DNA from: Desulfomonile sp. | GTDB lineage: Bacteria > Desulfobacterota > Desulfomonilia > Desulfomonilales > Desulfomonilaceae | Direction of reading: 5' to 3' | Assembly: GCA_020216785.1 (NCBI GenBank) | Contig: JAIWNO010000307.1 | Location: forward strand, 1-11,013 | Length of the DNA stretch: 11,013 bases | Part shown: positions 6,374 through 11,013 of the stretch, one piece after another | How positions within the stretch are numbered: the stretch's first letter is position 1 | Layout of the letters: the number at the start of each line of letters is the position of its first letter | Program-made: the position numbers and the translations under genes | The notes under the pieces: model-generated | The model's database searches: none | What the model was told of the DNA's origin: nothing | What the model saw: the letters and a program-made list of their open reading frames with translations, nothing else

Positions 6374-6867
6374 GGCTCGTCGCGGGAGCCATTGTCGGTA
6401 CGCGGCGAAGTCTGCACGTTTCGAGATGTTTCTTTCGCTGAAGTCTCTTTCTCCGTGCCAACAGCAGGTTGGGCTTGATTTCCATTGGCTGCAGCGGTCT
6501 TCGATGCGGATTCCGCCTTCCGAGCTGAACTCCGGAGTGAATCCGGCATCATCAACACTCGGTCGACGGTCCCGGTCCCCGATCCTCGGACGTCTCTGAG
6601 TAGGTCCCGCTCTGCCTGCCGCCGCTTGAGCGCGTCAAGTTGGCGGTCGACATTGCGACTCATCAGGTCTTCTCTCAGTCGCTGTATATCGCGCTGTAAC
6701 ATGAGCTGCCGAAGTTGTTGCGACTGCTGGCTCTGGCGATTCTGCCACTCCGTGTAGCCCAATATGGTGCGTCGCGGAAAGGGGTCCAATGCGGAAGCGG
6801 TCCCGAAAAAGACCAAAGATCCCGCGCAAGCAGCTATCACACACATGATAAGCAGACGCAACTTCAT
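6370..6867 (-). CDS. Secreted Gln/Arg-rich hypothetical protein
   Basis: I do not recognise a family. The 165-residue product has a clear Sec signal peptide: a basic start MKLR, a hydrophobic run to about residue 22 and an Ala-Ser-Ala site near 24-26. The mature part begins LDPFPRRTILGYTEWQNR and continues with a Gln-rich, Arg/Asp/Leu-rich segment (about 43-95, with QRDIQRLREDLMSR and RQLDALKRRQAERDLLRD) that looks like a helix or coiled coil. The last 50 residues are low complexity, rich in Ala, Lys, Glu, Thr and Ser, and probably disordered. It is likely periplasmic; Cys14 lies within the hydrophobic core, so a lipoprotein seems less likely. AAAGGGA about 7 nt before the ATG at 6867 supports the start. 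The promoter of the downstream kinase overlaps its stop codon. Confidence 0.7.
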   Translation of the reverse strand: MKLRLLIMCVIAACAGSLVFFGTASALDPFPRRTILGYTEWQNRQSQQSQQLRQLMLQRDIQRLREDLMSRNVDRQLDALKRRQAERDLLRDVRGSGTGTVDRVLMMPDSLRSSARKAESASKTAAANGNQAQPAVGTEKETSAKETSRNVQTSPRTDNGSRDEP

Positions 6868-7046
6868 GGTGTTGTCCCTTTCGAGTGAGGCGAACTCAAC
6901 AATTATCTACTTAAGCATACATTCTTCCACCGGGACAGGGCCAGTCATTGTTCGGCCTTGTGCAGCGGCCCCATGAAGCCCGGAATACAAGCCGCCTATC
7001 ACAAGCTCTTCACCACACAGGCATTCGGTTCAAAAGCCTCCTACTC

Positions 7047-7514
7047 TCAAGTCGGCTTTCGGTTGCACAGAAGCACCTTTCGACCCTCTTCAAAAGCCAC
7101 TTCGATTTTGTCGCTGCCGACAACTTCCACAATTCTCCCTCTGCCGAAAAGGGGGTGGTCGATGTACTCGGCTGCAGCATAGGATTCAGTGATCTTGTAG
7201 GGTCTGACGACGGTTCCAGGCGGCATTTGACTCATAAACGTATTCCATTCGCCGCGTGCGCGACTCGCGGCTCGATCTGCCGAGGTTTTGGGGGCCTTAA
7301 CGTCTCCGGAAGTTTTGGTGACTCTGGATGTCTTTTCATTGGACGCGGCTGAGCCGCGCGGAGGGTAGTACTTGTGGTCACTGCCGCAGGTCAGGCAATG
7401 GACTCGTTTGATATCGCAGCCTACCACCGCAATGACCCGGTGATTAAGGGTCATGCGGCAACGGGTACACCAGGCTTCCACATCGTCTCCAGGGCCAATT
7501 GAACTGAACGACAT
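7047..7514 (-). CDS. Small protein: zinc ribbon plus UvrD/PcrA C-terminal-like (Tudor-like) module
   Basis: The 155-residue product has three parts. Residues 14-45 contain WCTRCRMTLNHRVIAVVG and HCLTCGS, giving two CxxC pairs (Cys16/Cys19 and Cys40/Cys43) as in a zinc ribbon. Residues 50-95 are a basic Ser/Thr/Lys-rich linker. Residues 117-152 read EYIDHPLFGRGRIVEVVGSDKIEVAFEEGRKVLL in part. The pattern HPxFGxGxVxxVxxxKxxVxFxxGxKxL is the one at the C-terminus of UvrD/PcrA helicases, a small Tudor-like fold reported to contact RNA polymerase. The start at 7514 is chosen because GGAGGAG (7517-7523) precedes it; an ATG eight codons upstream has no ribosome-binding site. The function is unknown; nucleic-acid or RNA-polymerase binding is a reasonable inference. 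A consensus-like promoter lies about 155 nt upstream. Confidence 0.72.
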   Translation of the reverse strand: MSFSSIGPGDDVEAWCTRCRMTLNHRVIAVVGCDIKRVHCLTCGSDHKYYPPRGSAASNEKTSRVTKTSGDVKAPKTSADRAASRARGEWNTFMSQMPPGTVVRPYKITESYAAAEYIDHPLFGRGRIVEVVGSDKIEVAFEEGRKVLLCNRKPT

Positions 7515-7864
7515 AACTCCTCCGTAGTGGTCCGGCATTCAGGTGCTGCGGGGCTCGGCGTCAAAGATGCTGCGTCGGACGGTCGTCAATCCCCGCACCA
7601 GGGCGGCCTGTCGTCTACAAGCTCGCTCGTGATCGTAGTATTTGAGTGCCGACTATCGAATGGTGCGACGCACAAGCATACTCACGACCCCTCCGATGTC
7701 AAGAGGTCACTTTCGCAAAACCTACAGCACTTCGATAGGTCAATTCGTGATTAGGAGATCCTGGAATGACCGATCAACATTCAGCGAAGCAAGGGCAAGG
7801 CCACGATGAGCTATAGGTGCTGAGCGATTCTGTCGCGCATAAAGGTCAATGCTGCAATGAGAGT
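7515..7864. other. 350-bp intergenic region with minus-strand promoter
   Basis: The only clear signal is a minus-strand promoter (7675-7702, listed separately). A 16-codon plus-strand frame at 7766-7816 has AGGAG 8 nt before its ATG but no recognisable product; it may be a gene scar or chance. The sequence has no strong hairpin that would terminate the TM2-like gene ending at 7865. Confidence 0.5.
7675..7702 (-). promoter_or_regulatory. Predicted sigma-70 promoter for the zinc-ribbon gene
   Basis: On the minus strand a perfect TTGACA (7697-7702) is followed after 16 bp by TATGCT (7675-7680). The start near 7668 gives a leader of about 155 nt before the ATG at 7514. The -10 matches four of six consensus bases. 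Confidence 0.5.
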
Positions 7865-8083
7865 CTATTTCGAGATTTCACCGCGCATGTATTGCATTCC
7901 GCGGCTGTATCCAGTATACGCGGCAATAAGATGGCAAACCCAGCCAAGCATTCCGCCGGTGCCTATCCAAAAGCCGGGAGTGATAATAAGCCAAAACAAC
8001 CCTCTCAAGAAGTCGCCGTTGTAGATCTGGCCGACTCCAGGGATTACCAGACTCAACACAGCGGCAACGCCGGCCTGGTTCAT
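7865..8083 (-). CDS. TM2-like small membrane protein
   Basis: The 72-residue product begins MNQAGVAAVLSLVIPGVGQIYNG and is mostly hydrophobic, with about three short membrane segments (residues 4-20, 27-41 and 44-60). The phrase SLVIPGVGQIYNGDFLRGLFW resembles TM2-type and related small membrane proteins that share a PGxGQxYxG turn. It would sit in the inner membrane; its role is unknown. The start at 8083 was chosen over an ATG ten codons upstream because an AGGAGGGGG run lies just before it, at about 8091-8099. It follows the DUF2233 gene by 66 bp on the same strand, and no promoter is visible between them, so the two are probably co-transcribed. Confidence 0.72.
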   Translation of the reverse strand: MNQAGVAAVLSLVIPGVGQIYNGDFLRGLFWLIITPGFWIGTGGMLGWVCHLIAAYTGYSRGMQYMRGEISK

Positions 8084-8149
8084 CAGCTTTCCCCCTCCTG
8101 TCGGCGGCAACAAGCACCGTGCTGAATCAGCCCCTCAAAACGCGCGGAT

Positions 8150-9379
8150 TCATTTCTCATAGAACGCGAAGTAATCCTTTGCGTATCCGTAGTCATACCG
8201 CATCATTGTATAATTCTTTTGCTCAGGAGATAATTTATCTCGCTTAACGATCTTGTTGCGTTCATCCCTAAAATAGAAATTGCACACAATGTTATGAATG
8301 TTCGCGTCGCCATGTATAGCCCGCTTGCAGCCCGCCAACACAAGTGCCTTCGCAAGGTCCTTGGTACTGGTGTGGTGCGCCAGCGCGAACACTAGGTTTC
8401 CGTCGTCCCGGATACCGAATGCCGACCGATTGGCAAGGAACCAGTGCTTCTGTCGCATGGTGCTCGATCCATTGTTGTCGATGAGGAAGCCGCCCAAGCC
8501 GATTTCCGAGTCCTCGAATCTGCCGTTCTTGAGGATTCGATCAACCACTTTCCCGTCCTTTACAATTAAGTGACGCAGCTGGCGGGCGTCTTTTACGAGT
8601 CGAATCGGCACATCCTTGGACCACTCCAGCACGTCCACAGAGTCATCGTTGTAAATGACCAGAGTGGCCATTCCATCGACCATGGGGTAGATTTCTTGCC
8701 CTCTGAATATGGCGCCGGCCCCCCGAGCATGTTGCTGCATCCACATGGCGTTGGTGATAGCCACGATCTTGGAAAGTCCTTCGTCCCCTCTCCACGAATT
8801 CGAGACCTGGTAGATTCCGGGTTCGGTGTTCCCAATGAAAAAATAGGGCTTGATGCGCTTCATATCGAACACGACCAAGTGAACGATGGAATTTGGGTAT
8901 TCCTCACTCGGCCGATACAGCGTCTTGTATAACAGCGGGCGACCATACGCATCGGCGGGCATATTCTCGCCGGTCCAAATCCCCTCGCCTTCAAGCACAG
9001 GAGAGGTATAAAGCGGTGGGATGTTCGGAGGTTTGGGGAAGAAGGCGTCCTGTTCAGGCTCGGCTCCCGAGGTTTCCTTCACGGCAAAGCTCTCTTCAAG
9101 CTGTTCCTGGATTTCACTTTCGGTTAAAGGCTCGGGTTGCCGAACCGTCGGCTCATCTTCGTCTTCCAGCCGAGGAATTTTGGCCAGCAGGTTGTCAAGC
9201 CATTGCGGAAGCTCCAGCTCGTACGCGACCTCCATCTTCCGCTCCAGTTGTGACACGTCGGAGATGATTCGCGCGAGCTTGCCCAATTGCGGAGAGAGCT
9301 CATCTGCCGGCGAAGATACCACCAAGGCGGCCGCGAAGACTGCGCCACTTACCAAGACTATGAACGACCTCTTGCCCAT
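8150..9379 (-). CDS. Secreted DUF2233 / NAGPA-like phosphodiester-glycosidase family protein
   Basis: The 409-residue protein starts with a signal peptide (MGKRSFIVLVSGAVFAAALV, cleavage perhaps after the SSPA near 25). A charged, Glu/Pro-rich region (about 65-125) follows. The DUF2233-like domain runs from about 128 to the end: GIWTGENMP, SIVHLVVFDMKRIKPYF, VAITNAMWMQQHARGAGAIFRGQEI (205-229), IGLGGFLIDNNGSS (293-306), and NRSAFGIRDDGNLVFALAHH (317-336) leading to DLAKALVLAGCKRAIHGDANIHN (341-363). In NAGPA-like proteins the last part normally ends in LNLDGGGSS; here it is IHGDANIHN, keeping an Asp but not the Gly run. Known relatives cleave phosphodiester-linked sugars or act in the envelope; the substrate here is unknown. 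GAGGA ends 2-3 nt before the ATG at 9379, a tight spacing. The upstream promoter is about 315 nt away. Confidence 0.8.
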   Translation of the reverse strand: MGKRSFIVLVSGAVFAAALVVSSPADELSPQLGKLARIISDVSQLERKMEVAYELELPQWLDNLLAKIPRLEDEDEPTVRQPEPLTESEIQEQLEESFAVKETSGAEPEQDAFFPKPPNIPPLYTSPVLEGEGIWTGENMPADAYGRPLLYKTLYRPSEEYPNSIVHLVVFDMKRIKPYFFIGNTEPGIYQVSNSWRGDEGLSKIVAITNAMWMQQHARGAGAIFRGQEIYPMVDGMATLVIYNDDSVDVLEWSKDVPIRLVKDARQLRHLIVKDGKVVDRILKNGRFEDSEIGLGGFLIDNNGSSTMRQKHWFLANRSAFGIRDDGNLVFALAHHTSTKDLAKALVLAGCKRAIHGDANIHNIVCNFYFRDERNKIVKRDKLSPEQKNYTMMRYDYGYAKDYFAFYEK

Positions 9380-9644
9380 GTTCCTCGAACTACCTTGAAA
9401 CTCAATGGATTTGCGAACACACTCCGCAACGATGTGCGCTCAAGCACTTGCCCACCGATTCCGGTTGTGCTGCCGCTTGGACCGCCATTCCATGCGTGAA
9501 TCGACATTTTATTCTGAAGACATGCGAAATCCAGGGAACGATCCCGAACCTCCTCGCCAATTGCACAGAGTACTTCAACGGCACCACAGCAACGAATATC
9601 ACTATAACAACTAATATTATCAAAAACGACCTTGGGATGCAACT

Positions 9645-9668
9645 CCGGCAAACCGGGCCGGCGAACCG
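9645..9668. repeat. Pair of 11-bp direct repeats
   Basis: CCGGCAAACCG (9645-9655) and CCGGCGAACCG (9658-9668) match at 10 of 11 positions with a 13-bp period. They lie about 40 bp downstream of the predicted minus-strand start site. They could be binding half-sites or chance in GC-rich sequence. Confidence 0.35.
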
Positions 9669-9683
9669 CGAGGGAGACCAATG

Positions 9684-9697
9684 CCTCGGCTCCGAGG
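9684..9697. promoter_or_regulatory. Perfect inverted repeat at the start of the DUF2233 transcript
   Basis: CCTCGG (9684-9689) and CCGAGG (9692-9697) form a perfect 6-bp inverted repeat with a 2-bp centre. It covers the predicted transcription start of the minus-strand promoter, a usual place for a repressor operator. A protein target is not known. Confidence 0.4.
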
Positions 9698-9701
9698 AGG
9701 A

Positions 9702-9729
9702 ACTATATAAAGAAATATCCATTTGTCAA
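9702..9729 (-). promoter_or_regulatory. Near-consensus sigma-70 promoter for the DUF2233 gene
   Basis: On the minus strand TTGACA (9724-9729, perfect) is followed after 16 bp by TATAGT (9702-9707, five of six), within an AT-rich patch. The start would be near 9695. This is the strongest promoter by eye in the window and points at the DUF2233 gene 315 nt away. Confidence 0.65.
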
Positions 9730-9926
9730 GATTAGTTAATTGGACAGCATATGAAATCAGATTGAATTATCCGTGTACCCCCTTGCTTTATCAGCGTTAT
9801 ACCATGCAGACATCTCGGCAAGGCCTGCGCCATCAACAATGGGGTCTGGGATTGCGCAACGGGCCGCTGTCGAATACAATCGAAGTCAGCGCCCGACGAC
9901 GGAGAGTGAGGCGAGAACACGAGAAA

Positions 9927-10730
9927 ATGATACAACTCAACAATGCAATGGAAATTTTCAAAATTCTGCCTAGGACGAGCTGCCGCGACTGTGGGGTGCC
10001 TACGTGCCTCGCATTTGCGGCTGCGGTGTTCAAGGGTGAAAAGCGCTTGGCGGATTGTCGTCATATCGATAGAGCGGTGCTTGAGACGATTAGGGTCCGA
10101 AATTCGGATTCCAGAACATTAGAGCGGGAGGAGGTCCTCCTCCTGGACCAGTTGAAACGGAGGGTCGCAGAGGTGGATCTAGCGGCTTCCGCTGAGAGGC
10201 TGGCAGCATCATACTCGGCTGAGAAGTTGACAATCAAATGTCTTGGCAAGGACTTCCATGTTGATTCGGAAGGGACTGTCACGTCGGACTGCCATGTGCA
10301 CGGATGGGTCGTCGTACCGCTTCTCAACTACGTGATATCGTGCGTCGGAAGACCTGTTTCCGGAAACTGGGTCCCGCTGAGAGAGCTGAAAGACGGGTCT
10401 GCGTGGGCGCCTCTATTCGGCCGGCGGTGTGAACAACCGTTGAAGCAGGTGGCCGACGCGCACACAGACCTATTTGAGCTTATGATTCAGGTTTTCAACG
10501 CGAAACCTGCTCCCAGCGCCTTTGATTCAGACATTGCGGTAGTCTTGCATCCGCTCCCAAGAATACCGATGCTTATTTGTTACTGGAAGCCGGACGGCGG
10601 CATGGAATCATCGCTGAATATCTTTTTCGACGACACCGCAGCGGAGAACCTCATTATGGATTCCCTTTACCGACTTGGTGTCGGGCTCACCATCATGTTT
10701 GAAAAGATCGCCGTGACGCACGGCACGTGA
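9927..10730 (+). CDS. Fe-S domain plus DUF3786 protein
   Basis: The 267-residue product begins with a 4Fe-4S domain (residues about 5-45): SCRDCGVPTCLAF has C-x2-C-x4-C, and a fourth Cys follows 16 residues later in KRLADC. This is the spacing of the FeS domain found in RnfB and in the large subunit of the corrinoid Fe-S protein. A charged helical linker (about 50-100) leads to a DUF3786 domain (about 105-260), with GTVTSDCHVHGWVVVPLLNY, GRPVSGNWVPLREL and IPMLICYWKPDGGMESSLNI. The FeS-DUF3786 pairing is known from strict anaerobes, but no reaction is established to my knowledge; a role in one-carbon or corrinoid redox metabolism is only inference. The frame is open 68 codons further up, but that part is not family-like. 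The ATG at 9927 is used although its ribosome-binding site (GTGAGG, about 15 nt upstream) is weak. Confidence 0.85.
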   Translation: MIQLNNAMEIFKILPRTSCRDCGVPTCLAFAAAVFKGEKRLADCRHIDRAVLETIRVRNSDSRTLEREEVLLLDQLKRRVAEVDLAASAERLAASYSAEKLTIKCLGKDFHVDSEGTVTSDCHVHGWVVVPLLNYVISCVGRPVSGNWVPLRELKDGSAWAPLFGRRCEQPLKQVADAHTDLFELMIQVFNAKPAPSAFDSDIAVVLHPLPRIPMLICYWKPDGGMESSLNIFFDDTAAENLIMDSLYRLGVGLTIMFEKIAVTHGT

Positions 10731-10833
10731 ATCCGACTCTTGCGGCCAAGAATATCCATTCGGCTACGTCAGGCGCGCCTGCTTGACTATGTCATTGCAA
10801 GGAGTGAAACGACGAAACAATCTGCTCTTGTCG

Positions 10834-10858
10834 AGTGGGGAGATTTTTTCCCACTTTT
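10834..10858 (+). terminator. Candidate intrinsic terminator after the DUF3786 gene
   Basis: AGTGGG (10834-10839) pairs with CCCACT (10850-10855) around a 10-nt loop containing six T residues, and the stem runs into TTTT (10855-10858). It lies about 100 bp after the DUF3786 stop. The stem is short and the loop large, so strength is uncertain. Confidence 0.45.
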
Positions 10859-10873
10859 CAGCGGGGGAAGCAA

Positions 10874-10901
10874 TGGCAGGTTCGACTGGGAACTCCTGCC
10901 A
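10874..10901. repeat. Stem-loop next to the putative insertion-sequence end
   Basis: TGGCAG (10874-10879) pairs with CTGCCA (10896-10901), and GTTC (10880-10883) pairs with GAAC (10890-10893), with a 2-nt bulge and a 6-nt loop. No T run follows on either strand, so it is not an obvious terminator. It lies 20 bp outside the proposed IS200/IS605 right end. Confidence 0.45.
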
Positions 10902-10921
10902 CGTGTATAGCAGTTGCCAGA

Positions 10922-11013
10922 AGTGAAGGCTCCAACCGCCTAAAGGCGGTGGCTTCGGCGGCTTATTCGCTCAGCCGAATGAATTCGGCTTTCGCCGCCG
11001 CTCAAGAGAAACC
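10922..11013 (-). mobile_element. Putative right end / omega-RNA scaffold of an IS200/IS605 (TnpB) element, partial
   Basis: Read on the minus strand the segment contains, in order, a stem GCCGCCG/CGGCGGC formed by 10993-10999 with 10955-10961, an enclosed perfect 8-bp hairpin formed by 10972-10979 with 10982-10989, then the hairpin ACCGCC-TTTA-GGCGGT (10934-10949), and a short tail GGAGCCTTCAC ending at 10922. A compact GC-rich hairpin with a TTTA loop, followed by GGAG and a TTCAC-like end, is the look I know for right ends of IS1341-type elements, where the same sequence forms the 3' part of the TnpB omega-RNA. The tnpB gene would lie to the right of the window, transcribed leftward; no part of it can be identified here. 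Alternatives are a REP/BIME-type palindrome cluster or another transposon end. Confidence 0.5.

Larger units (their letters stand above)
9380..9926. other. 547-bp divergent intergenic region
   Basis: This region separates the minus-strand DUF2233 gene from the plus-strand DUF3786 gene. It holds a near-consensus minus-strand promoter (9702-9729), an inverted repeat at its start site (9684-9697) and a pair of 11-bp direct repeats (9645-9668). The roughly 315-nt stretch between the promoter and the DUF2233 ATG stays open in two minus-strand frames, but neither gives a recognisable protein. A second weak minus-strand promoter (TTGATA about 17 bp before GATATT, near 9592-9621) is possible. I see no convincing promoter for the plus-strand gene. 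Confidence 0.55.

Noticed and set aside
9402..9722. 106-codon minus-strand frame with one hydrophobic segment in the DUF2233 leader
   Set aside because: Its first ATG falls inside the spacer of the predicted promoter, so it would not be transcribed from it, and the protein is not recognisable.
9723..9926. 68-codon N-terminal extension of the DUF3786 frame
   Set aside because: The extension is basic and unlike the family; the Fe-S domain normally begins near the N-terminus, which fits the ATG at 9927.
1..11013. CRISPR array, tRNA, rRNA, toxin-antitoxin pair or defence operon
   Set aside because: No regularly spaced repeats, no tRNA-like cloverleaf, and no nuclease, methylase or antitoxin-like genes were seen apart from transposase remains.

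Overview
The window looks like a piece of an anaerobic deltaproteobacterial (Desulfobacterota) chromosome, probably a sulfate reducer or syntroph. This rests on the rpsF-rpsR-rplI-dnaB block, the zinc-cysteine form of S18, a PfkB kinase of a type I associate with this group, and a DUF3786 protein with an N-terminal Fe-S domain. No 16S or other phylogenetic marker is present, so the placement is an inference.

Layout. Positions 2-877 hold the 3' part of a decayed DDE transposase, broken by two frameshifts. After it lies about 340 bp of spacer with a possible second transposase scrap. A promoter near 1221-1252 drives rpsF-rpsR-rplI-dnaB (1307-3901, + strand). The short leader before rpsF folds on paper into a structure resembling the S6:S18 autoregulatory mRNA motif and captures both the Shine-Dalgarno sequence and the start codon. 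From 3953 to 9379 every recognisable gene is on the minus strand. In order of increasing coordinate they are: a MaoC-like hot-dog dehydratase, an unknown 121-residue protein, a PfkB sugar/nucleoside kinase with its own promoter and hairpin leader, a secreted Gln/Arg-rich protein, a small protein joining a zinc ribbon to a UvrD/PcrA C-terminal-like (Tudor-like) module, a TM2-like membrane protein, and a secreted DUF2233 (phosphodiester-glycosidase-like) protein. A strong minus-strand promoter (9702-9729) with an inverted repeat at its start site precedes the DUF2233 gene by about 315 nt. On the other side a plus-strand Fe-S/DUF3786 gene (9927-10730) diverges from it and is followed by a candidate terminator.

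The right edge (10922-11013) is a dense cluster of hairpins. Read on the minus strand it resembles the right end, and so the omega-RNA 3' scaffold, of an IS200/IS605 (IS1341-type, TnpB) element whose body would lie beyond the window.

The best leads are the rpsF leader structure, the putative TnpB-element end, and the zinc ribbon/Tudor-like small protein. The ribosomal-replication operon is ordinary. I do not see a multi-gene defence system, CRISPR array, prophage, tRNA or rRNA. The minus-strand genes do not form one obvious pathway; most look like single housekeeping or envelope genes under separate promoters.
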